Source: Albula goreensis (Eukaryota; Chordata; Actinopteri; Albuliformes; Albulidae). From it: 64,000 nucleotides of DNA. The notes beneath the pieces are model-generated. The model had not been told where the DNA came from and made no database searches. It worked only from the letters and a program-made list of their open reading frames with translations. The position numbers were made by a program, and so were the translations under genes. Every line of letters starts with the position of its first letter. Within the stretch, counting starts at the first letter, position 1. Below, piece by piece: positions 1 to 12,479 of this stretch. The DNA lies in assembly GCA_022829145.1 (NCBI GenBank), contig CM040741.1, positions 49,243,180-49,307,179 of the forward strand, given 5' to 3'.

Positions 1-3000
1 AAATTCTGACAGGATCAGTAATACTTGCACACATATATTTAGAGAAAGGAATTTTTGAAGGGTGAGGCCACACACACATAGTGAAACACAGACAGACAAA
101 CACACACACACACACAAAGCATTTGTTTGGGCTTTGAAATGTGATCCTCAATTGCTTGGTAATTGTAGCCTGAGCTTTGGAGCCCTGATCACCTTCCCCC
201 TGCTCTCTATGTCTTTCTCTGCATGTCTCTGCTCCTCAAACTGCCTTTCAACCACAGGTTTTAAAATGATAAGGCGATGTACTATGTCCATATAACACAG
301 ATTCAGCCAATGGCAAACCAGCCATATTAGCTTTGAAAGTAAGCAAACGAGAACCATATCTATGACATTTGCTACCCTGTCCAAAAGATCTGGCAGATAC
401 TATTGCAGTTAGAGCAGGTCTGAGTGAGCTTTGTGAATGTATGCAATTGTTTACACGTACTACAACCCTGACATTTGAGCTACATGAAAACAAAACGGCT
501 GCTTTAAGTATGAAAATGACAACAAAAATAACAATTAAGGCTGTACAGCTGAACTTTAAAGCCTAATTTCAAATATAAAAGTATTTGAAACTAGAAGTTA
601 AACTAGAAACTGGAGCATCTCTGTATCACCACTCATTTGCACTGGTTACCTGAGCAATCAAAGCAGTTAGGGAATGTAAAAGACTGTACAGCCAATCACC
701 TGTAGGGATGATAATGAGGTGGCCAGCTTTACAAAGCCAATTATGTGGGAATTAGGTGGCCATTTGAGTTAAGCCTTCCTGAAGTTCCCCCTAGGAAAAA
801 TAAGTCATTCTATTCTATTCTTTTGTCTCCTATTCTGGGGGCCATGTTGTTTTAAAGGGCTCCAACAAACAATTAAACTTGCCCTGATAAGTATTATGCT
901 CAGAGATGTTCTTTGAAAGTTGGAGAGTTTATGCTGGTAATTATTGGCCACAGTGACCAAACCCTAAAGAGGTGGAGCTCTCTTTGCGACATTATGGGCT
1001 GGTATCCCCACTGTGCAAGCCAGGAAGCTGGGGAGGGGGTGTGGAACGTGGACATAGGTGATATCAGATGTTTGCTGGTGCACTTACTGCTGTGAGTTTC
1101 CCCTTTCCCTGCCACTTCCTGTGGGTTTTTATCAAACACACTGGAATTTATAGTCAATTTGCGCAAACATCTCTATTCAAACTCAAAACCTGCACATATG
1201 CACTATCACTATTTCAAACAAGTACAAAATCAAAAATTCTCTCACACAAGCAGACATGCAGACATAGACACGCACACACACAAAGCTTTGTTGATTTTTA
1301 AAAGTCCACCAATACGCACAATGCAAATTGTCCTGCCGCAAGGGAGTTGTATAATGTTTCACTTAACCCCTTCTCCTTTCCCACCTCTTCATCTAGACAA
1401 CGACTAGCACCTCCTCCAATTCTGTGTTCTCATGTTACTATATCTGTAACACAATACGGGAATTCCCAGTGCTGGGAGTTTGAATTTAAATTCAGTTGCC
1501 GTGGTAACATGACAGGGTGCAGGGTGAGGATGTGAACCAACGATGGACTTGTGTGACTGTTTTTGTTTAAAAATAGCTTTTTTTCTTTTTTTAGTAAAGC
1601 AAGTTTTGATTGAATTATAAAAAGCTTCAGGAAAAAAGAGCAAACAGAAGAACAAAAGAGCAATTCTTGACATGGAGAGAAAGACAGAGAGCTTTTCATT
1701 CATATGGGCTGTGATACAATGATACAACCCCCTTTCTACAGAATTAATCACAACACTCAACATGCCAACAGTAAAATTTCAAAAATATATTCAAGTGCCA
1801 AGAAGACATTTCAACGGCAATCTCACATTTGTACTCTATCTTCAGTGTAACATTGTGTTGTGTGCATTGAATCAACTTGCATTTATTTGAGATACAGCTA
1901 AAATTAAAATTAAGATTTTAATTTAATTTTAAGGTTTAAATCATTATACTTTAATTGTAATCTTTTTTTCCAGTTTTGACATTTTCAAGGGACGAAGCTA
2001 TATATAAATTTCAGGATGACAGACCACACCTTATGTTCTTCCTGTTGCCTATCAGCTCTAAAAGAGAACTGAGCTGCGCTCACTGTGTATCACCATTTCC
2101 ATTTCTCTTCTGCTTACCCTTTCATTCCAAACCTCTAACCAAAAGTGTGTTTCCCAGGTCCCCTGATATTTGTACAGGTCAACAGAGTGTCTGCAACCCT
2201 CCTAATCTCTCTAAAGACCCAATCAACTTGAGACCAGTCAACTGTTTCACGTTTTATGGCTTTATTATCGTTATGTTCTTGGGGTCTTTCTGTCTGATAA
2301 ACTAGGTACAAGACAATCCTGTCTAGACTTTCTTTTCCTATGTAACCGGTCTTATTAAAGGTCATGAGGTAGGTAACTAGTTTAGAGTTTTTTTTAGTTT
2401 AAGCACATTATTGCTATTGATCTTGGCCATATTTCTTGCAGCTTTACTGCCTGTTTTACTTACGCTACAGGCCAAAGGCATTGGGCTACCTAAAAAACTT
2501 AAGGTAGAGATATCCTTCTAAAATGTTTGGATAGACTTCCAAGAGTTTAATTAGCAGTAAACAAAGCCAAAGGTGGCTGTTCTGAGAAAAGTCATACCTA
2601 AGAAGTAAGACCCATGTTTTGAAGTAAAACTCATCATTGTGTATTATTATGGGTGGAACTGACTAAAAATGTAGTTGGACTATATTCAATAAATGTGCTA
2701 AGATTAAATTAATTATTCTCTACCCAAACACTGGGACCTAATACTTTTGCCCTGTACAGGCTAATATAACCTTTAACAGGGTCTTGTTCAGGTTAATAAA
2801 ACCAGACTCCCTTCAGGGCTGTGGCACTTATTTTGACTGGTGTTTTCCCCCTGTAACCCTGTCTCTTCCTTCATTTGAAACATAACAATGCACATGTTCA
2901 GTTCAGAGTGTATGGGATCAGAGTACTGCGTCAACATTCTCTTTAAAACAGCACCGTGAGAACGTTAATGCAATGCAATCTGAGATTGTTGCTGCAAGCC

Positions 3001-3722
3001 TTTGTCTTGGGGACACAAAGCCCTACCTGCTCCATACTATTGTCTCTTAACTCAGATCTTAGTGTGACAAACAGAAAGTGAGAGAACCATGAGTACAAAA
3101 AGATAGGGCCACATTTAAAGGAAATATTCCCCCTGGCCATTTTCCTAACCTGAGGAAAGTTTCAGTGCCTGAGAGAGTCGCCGTTGTCAAACAGGTCCCC
3201 ATTTTTTAAATCTTCCAGCCAGTGTTCAAAGTTTAGACAATATCAGGGTTAAATTTCTCTGAGAATATTACGAGCCTATGATCAAATTACCATGAAGTCA
3301 CGATACTTATAGAACTTCAGAATCAGCTATAGAATCAGCAAATTTATAGAACTTCATATACTGTATGTCATATTTGTAGAAGCTTCCTAAATGTAGGTGA
3401 CAATTTCATCCTGAAACAAATTGATCTGGTTGGATCATGGACTGACAGCATTTTACATGCCATACCCTTCAAATTCCAGTAACTGATAGGGATCACAACC
3501 CCTTGTACTAAAAAGGTCATAGTAAAAATGGTAGAAAACTTTTCATTGCACAGTTTCTTAGCAGGCACCACCAGAAGGGCACCTGCACCCTGCTGTGTGA
3601 ATGTATAACATAACGGACAAGTGAGCGTGGATGGTGTACACAGAATACAACAATCATAAAATAACTGTGAGGTCGCAGTGTAGCGATGATGAGGTTAGGG
3701 AGGGATCACAGTGCCCACTCAC
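1..3722 (-). other. Intron of the IGSF9-like gene; no exon seen
   Basis: AT-rich, CpG-poor DNA with short CA tracts near 70-118 and 1240-1285, an AT palindrome around 1900-1935, and no open frame resembling the next Ig half-domain (no D.GWY.C motif on the minus strand). The next coding exon must lie left of the window. Confidence 0.5.
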
Positions 3723-3911
3723 CCTCATAGCTAGGATGCACACGAGGGGCGTATGCTCCGAATTTGATGAGGACAGGGATGTCAAAGTCCCTCCTCACCC
3801 ACTCCACTACATGCAGGGGGAAGAGCGGCAGGGTTGAGGCAAGGCTGCACCCCAGCTCTGCAACTCCCCCCAGCTTGGCACGGACCACTGACTCCTCCTC
3901 TTGGGCCAGAC
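3723..3911 (-). CDS. IGSF9-like first Ig-domain exon (N-terminal half)
   Basis: 189 bp, phase 1 at both ends, between a CTCCTAG acceptor (3912-3913) and a GTGAGT donor (3717-3722). It encodes the A to C' strands of an Ig V-set domain including the canonical B-strand Cys and C-strand Trp and the IGSF9-typical IPVLIKFG segment. It ends at ...SYEG, the place where IGSF9 reads DPDYVG. GC content is far above the flanking introns. Confidence 0.8.
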
Positions 3912-4358
3912 CTAGGAGACATGGCAGAGCTCACATTTAAAACTGTTTGAGTTTGATGTTGGTGGTAAAGCTGGAGCTCTGTTTACTGCTGGCAGCATGA
4001 CAGTGAAGCTGCACTGACAGAATTCTGTCTGAGGAACATTATATCTACTTTATAATTATGGATGTGTTAATTCATGGTAATGACACATTCCCTTTTAAAC
4101 CTGCAGAATCCTTTGTATGTATAAATTATATAAACAATAGGCAAACATAAGCAAAAATCTACAAAAAGGCATATACATGCATTTGGCATTTCCTGTTTTA
4201 CATTAAGAAAAATAAAGTATCATACATAATATTAAAGCATTTTTATTATCTAATTACTTAACACACATGCATGAAAGTATTGATTGGTGGTACTCACACA
4301 GCGAGCAGATGGCGCACACCACATAGACACCCAGGAGTTGAAGCCTTTCAAATCCCAT
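3723..4358 (-). CDS. IGSF9/turtle-like immunoglobulin-superfamily protein, first two coding exons (gene continues left of window)
   Basis: Gene model on the minus strand: exon with the start codon 4358-4298, intron 4297-3912, Ig exon 3911-3723, then a donor leading out of the window. The joined 83 codons give an N-terminal signal peptide (about residues 1-23, hydrophobic LLGVYVVCAICSLCLA) followed by QEEESVV and the first half of an Ig V-type domain: B-strand Cys42 in ELGCSL, C-strand Trp58 in HVVEWV, then IPVLIKFGAYAPRVHPSY. This closely follows the first Ig domain of IGSF9/IGSF9B (human pattern LHVIEW..., IP(I/V)FI(Q/K)FG.Y.P..DP.Y.G). Known for the family: single-pass neuronal adhesion proteins (five Ig plus FNIII domains) acting in dendrite growth and inhibitory synapses. 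Both introns are phase 1, usual for Ig genes. The half-domain with the second Cys is not in the window. IGSF9 and IGSF9B cannot be told apart here, so no symbol is given. Confidence 0.8.
4298..4358 (-). CDS. IGSF9-like exon with start codon and signal peptide
   Basis: ATG (CAT at 4356-4358 on the plus strand) opens 20 codons plus one base ending at a consensus GTGAGT donor (ACTCAC at 4292-4297). The encoded MGFERLQLLGVYVVCAICSL is a typical signal-peptide n-region plus hydrophobic core. It completes to ...CLA/Q across the splice. A good acceptor (pyrimidine-rich, TGTCTGCAG) lies at 4394-4395, so 4359-4393 is probably 5'UTR in the same exon and at least one non-coding exon should lie further right. 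Confidence 0.75.
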
Positions 4359-4639
4359 GGCCACTACTCACTCCAGGACACACATGTCCCAACCTGCAGA
4401 CACAACAGTGGCCCTGTCAGACTTCTGCGAAACATTACATCACTTAAATGCTTGGCAGACTGCGTGCAAGCCAGGTGAATTATGGGGCATTGCATTTCTA
4501 AATGTTATGCACTGGTTCCACTAGGCGGTTAAGTGCTCATGTCAAGCATAAAACAAAGATATCACCCACTCCTTTGCCTGAATCTAAGCATTCCCATTTA
4601 TACTACAGCGAAGCTTTTAGCCAAGGTCATGTTACACAG

Positions 4640-4850
4640 GAGTATGACATCATCATAAGAGGACATCATCAGGTGCCAGATGGAGGGAGGGTATTATTAC
4701 ACTGGAAAAAACACACAAATGGACATCTGTGTTTTATATGCCTGATTACTTTAACACCATGCCCTTAAACCTGTGTCTCCCAATTAACAGTTTGGTTAAA
4801 TAATTAAAAAAGAGTCAGTAAGTCGGAATGGTACTGCAGGACTTGACCAC
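4640..4850. repeat. Dispersed repeat, copy 1
   Basis: Same-strand partner of 6803-7080. Shared blocks in the same order include GACATCATCA, ATGGACAT, TGCCTGATTACTTTA versus TGTCTGATTGCTTTA, CCTGTGTCTCCCAATTAAC versus CCTGTGTGTCCCTATTAAC, and a distal AATGG(T/C)AC. Copies are clearly diverged, with a large length difference in the middle. Confidence 0.55.
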
Positions 4851-6802
4851 CACAATACATGATACTGTGTTACAGAGTGTTTTACACATAACAGCACTCA
4901 TTAGTATCTCAGCAGATGGTGAGATGGTGAACATGACTAGCCAGTAAAGCTGGAAGAAGTTTTTTCAAACCACCAAAAGCAAAGAATTAAAATGAAACAT
5001 GTAGTTTAAAGGTTTTTGACTTCACAATGCACCTTAATTAATCCAATAGAAGAATAACTTTAGAATAAATGTATGAATGGCTACTGTACAGTTAATGGCC
5101 CTGGCAATTCTGCAATAAAATTCATGAAAAAAATTGCGAATCAGCAAATTCATCTTTAATGAAGCTGCAGTCATGTATGAAAGTTGTTAGTTGTTTCTTC
5201 TTTTTCAGGAAGATCCAAACAGTAACTTGAATTGAATCCATTTCATAGGTGCTGCTTGACATATAATACATTTGCCTTATTCACCACCTGCTGGCTGACA
5301 ACCTCTGCCCGGCAGCAAAACGCAGCACACACAATATGATAGTGGACAGTACCATTATTACTCCACATCCCCGTCCCCTCCCTAGTGACTCATAATGCAA
5401 TAGGCTCATTTTGCCAGGAAACTAAAGCAGTGAAAAAACATGCCTTATCTACATAACTGTTGCAAAGGTTTATGGGATTTCTTAATCCACATTCAGAAAA
5501 CTGGCCATAATGTCAAATATTACCTTAAATACTGTGCATCTTTGTACAATATTTATTTGATGGTAGAATGTGGTTTCATGACCCATAAACTGGGTGGAAT
5601 GACAAAGACCTGTCAGTCACTGAAGTCTTTGCAAACAGTAATTGTAAATCAAACCTTCGAGTTCTTCTTCCTCCAGTGAAAACAGGATGCCACCCATACA
5701 TGAAAACTTCACACCAAATCTCCCCAACATATATCCCTTATGGAGGTGTCCCCTCCCTTATTTCTGTCTTACAGGGGAATGGTAAAACATGGGAAAACTG
5801 CATCTGTTTTTTTCATTCTCTCTCTTTCTTTTTCCTTGATTCCACAATGTTTCTGTGTGTCTCTCCCTCTCTCTGCTTTTTATTTTCTCTGTAACACACA
5901 GTATTAAATTCAGTTTAGTTTATTTCAATATATTTCATTTACCTATATTTCATTCAGTATTATATATCAAATATTGATTTGCCATAGTTATTTTTACACA
6001 AAGGCAAAAATAAATTGATATAATTCAAACATTTGTATGTATGCAGTAATGTTACAACACATACTGTAAATATTAACTGAAAGACAAAGTTACAATTAAA
6101 TCATTTATCTATGATTATCCATTTATATTCCTAATCTTATATTTACTTATTAGCATGAGGTAGTAGATACTCCCAGCCCTTCAGTCAATGAAAAAGTACT
6201 TCTTCCTCTGTTTATCTCTCTGCTCATGAATCTCCCTCCATATCTCTGCCTTTTTCTTGCTCTCACTCTAAAATGCAAATGTGTTATATGGTTGAGTCTG
6301 GCTCTGGCCTTCTACTTCACACAGAACACAATGCTGCGGCTTACTCAAGACTTACTGAAACTTTATACTTTTGAATATGCTCGCTCAAAAGCAGTTCTTT
6401 AAGAGGATGTTTTCAACAATCAGTTTTTCCACAATGTTCAAGGTTGCTCCAGCCAAGTTTCACATCATACATTTATTAAAGACCCTCTCAAAATGTACTC
6501 CCTAAAAACTGATCTTTGGTTAGTAACAATATGTCATATTCCTTTTTTAAATCAAAACTATGAGTGAACCTATTTGCTGAATATTTTCACACAGTATAGT
6601 GAGAGCTCAGTATGTAGGTTGCCTGGTCCAGTGCATCTTGTTTAGACATTTGGCTACTGAGACCATTTAAAACATTCTCTGTTGCATCTACATATTTCTA
6701 TCATATTCACCTAGAACTGAACCTAAGTTCACCTTGAACTGCACTCTTCTGATGCTCATCCCTATTCACTATAAATAGTATCCTCTTTCTCCTCCCTTTG
6801 TC

Positions 6803-7080
6803 ACATCATCATGAGTGGACATCATCAAGACAAAGGCAAGGCAGAATCACCTAGATTAGCAAGGAAGAGGCCAGTGCTCATGGAATAAGTTTAAGACACA
6901 TGGGGGAGGGGGACAGGTGTCGTCAGCCTCTACAATGGAACACAGATGGACATTTCAGATGTCTGATTGCTTTAGCGCTGTGCCCTTGGACCTGTGTGTC
7001 CCTATTAACTGCCAAATTCAATTAACATCTCAATCAAACCCAACTGACTAAGAGCTCCAAAGGAATAAAAATGGCACAGC
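6803..7080. repeat. Dispersed repeat, copy 2
   Basis: Diverged same-orientation copy of 4640-4850. It is longer because of about 70 bp extra between the CATCATCA block and the ATGGACAT block. Family not recognised; it may be an old local duplication or two insertions of one element. Confidence 0.55.
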
Positions 7081-10000
7081 GTGTACCCAGGATCAGAAGG
7101 GGGTGATCACCGCTGTGGCCTGAATGACTGTAAATGGTTTATGCGTATGTGGTGGAGGATGAAACAGAACAGCAGTTGTTACTGCAGAGGACAGACAGAA
7201 GTCTTGCTACAGCAGGGATCATCCAATCAGGACAACTAATTTTATCCCAGTTCATTCCATATTAAACCAAGTCAGCTAGTTTAATATGGAACAGAATATT
7301 TACTCCATTTCAACAAGGTTGGAGTCCACTGATTAGCTAAGAGCTGCACTGTAGACAGAACAGATGTTACGGACAAACAAACTGAAGATGGAACACTAAT
7401 GGCACAGCAGTATAAAGCCTGTAAAATTAAAATAACTACAGGGCCCTGTAGACTCAATCCCAACAATTAAAGGCCACTCTACATCACCAATACAGTTAAA
7501 ACAATGAAGAGGGGGTAAGGGGCTCTGGTGATTCAGTGCCTGTTTGGAACAAAAGAACTACAAAAACTACATCTACCATGGCCGGGTGGGTTAGTAGCCA
7601 TGAATGCTTTGTGACCCACTAAGACCAGGCTTCAGCAGCCCGGCAGAACCAGAGCCCCCACCTCTTGTAAGAGCTTGAGTAGGCTGTTGTGTCAAATCTG
7701 AGCTGTGGAGAGCAACACCATGCTTCCCAGCAACGATCGAGCTCCTTTTCCTAAAGATGCATGGAGCTGGCCCCCAGGGAAGGAGCTCTGAGCTTGGAAC
7801 AAACACATCAGGGAACAGAGGCGTAAAGACAAACAGCGTTACTGCATCGTCACCATGCTTAGAGGCCTGGGGGTATGGCTTTTCACATGGGCATGCGCTA
7901 AGAAAACATTCACAATCATTAATGACAGACATACATCACCACAAAAATCCCCAATGTATTGCATACATTTGATAATAAATACAGAATCGTAACATATATA
8001 AGTGATTTTAACAATGCGATGTTCACATAAGAGACTTAAGACCAAAGGCCTGTGCCCTGACACACTGGAGCAGATGGTGTCTCTATGAGCTCATGCCCTG
8101 CAATCATTAACCTTATTTGTTTAAGTAAGCAGCAGGTTTGCATCCTTCATTTTGAGTCTATGGCACCCACTGAAACATGTGTTCACTCTCACACCTCACA
8201 AACACTCTCCATGACTGATTCCAGCTGTTAACACACACATACACAAACACAATTAGGACATTAAGACAATAACAACTTAACACATTTACCACCACTGATG
8301 TACACTGCATACAAACATTGGTTGTTCTATAACTTTTACAATAGTATTCTGGTGACATACTGAATATAAAAGCATTTTTTCAAATAGTTCACATGCAAGA
8401 TGTATAAAGGTGTTTCCATTGTTTACACACACACACTGAAACAACATCTAGGATACTATCTGTGACATGAGTAAACGTGCACATGTAAATCAAGCATGGC
8501 CACTAAACTTTGACTCATCATTTCATTGCACTAGTAGGGAGCAGCTATTCACTGTTACACCAAATCTGTGAAACAATTGAAAAGGTCTTTATTATGTATG
8601 TAGGCCTAGTTCCTAAAACAGGGAAGCACTGCACATAGGCAAGGGCAAAGTATTCTCAAGCTTCACAGGGAAATCCAAGATGGCATGAAGCCTGTCACAT
8701 AAATATAGATGTTGCAAGACATTATTCTCTTTGCCCATATAGGGAGCACTGACCTCTGACCTAACCACTGAACCAAATGACCTGAAACTAACTCAAATTA
8801 CCTTTTACATCCTTTAAACACTGCTTGCTTTGAAAGTCTAACAGACATGACACAGAGTGCTGCTTCCACGGACTTCAACACAGCACATGGATCCTCACCG
8901 CAATTTTCAAAAGTTTAATCCTTACACTACAAAAATACAGTATGCGCCAGTGTTGCAGGATCTCAGGAAAGTGAGATCCTAAGCTGTGCTTCAGCAATAA
9001 TTAAAGAGGAACAGACAGTAGTACTGGGTCAAAGGCAGTTGTTTGACAGAGTCGTGTAGACATTTACAGTGCAGAGGCACTCAAAACTGGGATGAGCTGA
9101 GCTGGGAGCAAAGTACATGTGTACTGGGAGGGAGGGAAAGAGAGATAAGGGTGTTCCTCTTGGCAACAGCCAGTGAACTCTCCTTGAGCAACACTCACAA
9201 GTGACTGACCTGTATTCATTGGAGAAAGGCCTGGCAGATGTGGCTAAACTGCTGGGTGCACCTGGTCCATACAGAGCAAACTTTCAATTGTGACACTGTC
9301 CAGAGCCACCTTTAGGCAGTACAGAACTAATATATTGTTACACAGCTATCTGTGCTAGCTTTGGTCATAAAACTCTATACTACAACATCCTAGCTGTCCC
9401 CTTTTAGTCCACAAAAACATTGACTATAATATCCTGATGATACATATCAATTTTATGATGCCAATATATTTATAAAGTTTTGTTGGCTGATTAGTCAAAT
9501 ATTTGTGTCATCCTTGTCATGGTATCTTTGTGATGTGTTGTTGTTCAGATATTTTTGATATATTATATCTATATATTATAATGTTCATGATTAAGTCTGG
9601 GCAGGCTTCCAATTTTAAGGTATCTGATGATTCTTAAAACCCACAGCTACCCTGACATAGTTGTAACATTATACATTAAAATGGCTACTCTCAAATGTGT
9701 CCACAATTTACTAAAGAAATTGTGCGTAGCACAGACAGGTGATAATGTTCTTATCTTTGTTCTATCCTAGGTTTTTTTTTTTACTGACTTAATTTTGCAA
9801 CTACTCACCCATCTGTGGGATCAGTTAGACATGAGGGAAAAATAAAATTCCAAAGCATGTTAATTAAGATAGCTAGTACGCTTGATATTCCAGCTAATTT
9901 GGTTTCAGCCTACATTTCACAAGGAAGCCAACAAGGAATTTCTATGCCTACTGGTCATACAGTATGTTGATAATACAGTGTTGAGATGTGTTAATGTCTC

Positions 10001-11239
10001 TTTAGTGATATTTTGGCATAGTCACTTCACATAGTCAACCACTCTCACCTGTGGAAGGGACAATATAGGTGAGGCGAGTGATTCTATTGGGAGCCATGCT
10101 GTTCTGAGGGGAGATCTCACTGGCATCAGCCAGTAGCCTGCTGATACCCAGTATGCCATTAAAAGGAGTGACAGCTCAACAGACTGATTTCCCTCCCTCT
10201 CACCATGCAGAAACAGTGCAGCCTGTTACAATCAGTACTGACATGGACCGAATCTAGCACGTGACTGTAGGGGAGCCAGTGCTTTAATAGTGCAAGTCAG
10301 TCAACAGCCCAGGAGGCTGTCAAGGACCACTGCTACTGATTTATGAATACTTCCACTGATTTATAGTTTTGTGCTGATTAATAAACACTTGGCACTGCCA
10401 CCTAAACCTGTTCTCTTGGTCTTACTTTCCCACCGCGGCAGGTTAGACCCGGAGACAGGGACAGCTGGATAAACAGCTGTATCTCTGTGTTTTTGTAATC
10501 CAGGATGATCCATCCGGGGGCTCACAGTGGGGGGCTGTGATGGAGGGGGTGCACTGATCACTTGCAGAGCAGGGGACAAGGGAAGGACACTACACATCAC
10601 TGCGCCACTGCCTACCCAATTTCCACTGAATCCACGCCTTGTTCTATGCAAGCAAGCAATCAGCAGCAGAACACTAACTCATTACCAATGTATGCCATTT
10701 GGCTCAAGTTACAACACCCATGTCCAACAATCACAAAACAATCTCCTCTCAAAGAATGACAGGTGCTCTGAATTCCTGCAACTGCAATACAGACAGGGTA
10801 AATCGTGTGGCAGTATAAAACTATCCACAGGAAAATTTAAAGACTTGTGTACTTTACAGTTCAAGTTAATATTTATGGATTCTGGGGATTGCCCCTTCCC
10901 TAAAGCATAGTGTCACCTTCACCAAAAACGGGAACTCTGAAGAAATTCTTTCCCTTAGTTTCCATGCAACTCAACCGTGTGTGAGTAATATTTGCATGCT
11001 TTCCCTATGTTAAGGCTTGTTTTATCCATACAATCCTGCCCTATAGAGAAAGGTAAGGGATGTCTCAGTTAGATCACCCTCATATGTGATGAGGTTCCCT
11101 TCAGTCGGTGGTGGCTGCTTCAGGGCCCATTAGGTCATGCACCTCTGGACTGAGGTGTCTGCTTGCAGATTATGTGGCCCCAGTCCAGGTGTTATGATGC
11201 TGGGACAGGCCCCAGAGCTGGTGTAACACCGAAGGGGAT

Positions 11240-11292
11240 AAGCAGCTTTATGGGCACTGAATTGAACTCAACTGGACTGAACTGAACTGAAG
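11240..11292 (+). repeat. TGAAC-type short tail, possible SINE 3' end
   Basis: Runs of CTGAATTGAACTCAAC and then TGAACTGAACTGAA look like the short-unit 3' tail of a fish SINE or LINE. The preceding 150 bp was not matched to a family, so only the tail is annotated. Confidence 0.3.
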
Positions 11293-11442
11293 TGTTATAA
11301 AATACCCTGTTGAATGATTTCCCAGGATTTACCTTTCAACGGCTCTCAACTGAGAACATTATTCAATTTTTCAAAGAATCAGATACATCCCACTTGTGCA
11401 TACCTCCTCTGCTCAGGTGTTATTTAGTTTGTTGGTTGCTTT

Positions 11443-11506
11443 AGAAAGAGAGACAGAGAGAGAGAGAGTGAGAGACACAAAGAGAGAGAGAAAGAGAGAA
11501 CGAGAT
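11443..11506. repeat. Interrupted GA microsatellite
   Basis: Purine tract of GA/GAAA/GACA units with short interruptions. Confidence 0.85.
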
Positions 11507-12479
11507 TGCCAAAGTCATTTCCATGGTAAAGAAATAAGGAAACAATGGCTACTAAAAACAGTGGTGCTTTAAATCCTCACATCAAAGCAGCTACTCTTTA
11601 ACCTGACAGAAATTAACCTGGAAAACAACTCATTCCTTCTTTTAAAAGCTATTTTTTTCTGTTCTCGCAAACTTGATTTGTCTCAGCACGAAACCCACTG
11701 ACATCCGCCATGACTTTTCCGATAATCAGGCAGACCTTTGATCATAAAGGCTGTCTGTCAGTTCGGCTAACACTGAGGAGCTGACCTTGTACAAGCGTAA
11801 TCTCAGAGATCAAACAAATTAATAGAGTGCAGTTGAGCTCAGTCAGGGCTGCCTGAGCCACACTGCTTGCTATTTCATCTCATTATGATGTGTAAAATGA
11901 TAAGAGTTCACAAATCAAACACTTGTGATGGCATCTGGCCACATCTCCCACCTTTTATACCACAAGGAAATAGCCATGAATCTCATGTGAATGACTGAGA
12001 GGAGGAGTCTCTTATCCTCATATTTTCACTGTTTTCCAACAAAAACCATGATTCACACAAGTAAAAAAAAATCTATCAACAGGCTGGATGTATGACTCAA
12101 AACGATTGGTGATGAATCTTTATAGTCCCTTCTCTTGATACTGCAAACTGAAAACTTCTCAGGACATGTTGCCACTTCAGATACCATGGCCAAAGAGGCA
12201 CTGGTTTATTTCTCTTTTCTATCGTAGTATTACATTTGGTTTCTGTTAAATTTCATTTATCTGCTACACTCTATATCTTAGAGTATATATGCAGAGGATG
12301 AGTAGTTAGAATCTATGTAGAGTACATACTAAATTTTTTTTCTGAAATAGAAATCAACTTTTCTGGTATATCATTGAAAAGGCTTAAGTATTATGCCTTT
12401 TCAAATGAGTGAAGCAGAGCATTGAAAAGTAATCATCAGGCTACTCATAATCATCAGCTAACTATGAGACAGCTCTGAA

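Larger units (their letters stand above)
4396..12470. other. Non-coding interval upstream of the IGSF9-like start, probably 5'UTR intron
   Basis: About 8 kb without a convincing exon. It contains two diverged copies of one sequence (about 4640-4850 and 6803-7080), a GA-rich tract at 11443-11506 and a short repeat tail of TGAAC units near 11250-11292. The long open frames here (for example 7591-7932 and 10361-10651, minus) show no recognisable domain. Confidence 0.5.

Noticed and set aside
1404-1763. 119-codon minus-strand frame
   Set aside because: AT-rich, no domain, no splice context; consistent with chance.
10049-10160. Minus-strand open stretch with MAPNRITRLTYIVPST ending at a donor-like CACAG|GTGAGA
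   Set aside because: Looks like a small exon but lacks a good acceptor upstream, matches no family known to me, and would terminate soon after splicing to the IGSF9-like exon. At most an upstream non-coding exon.
10370-10470. AATAAA followed by a T/C-rich end resembling an LTR terminus
   Set aside because: No TATA-like box, no paired boundary and no internal region; too weak to call.
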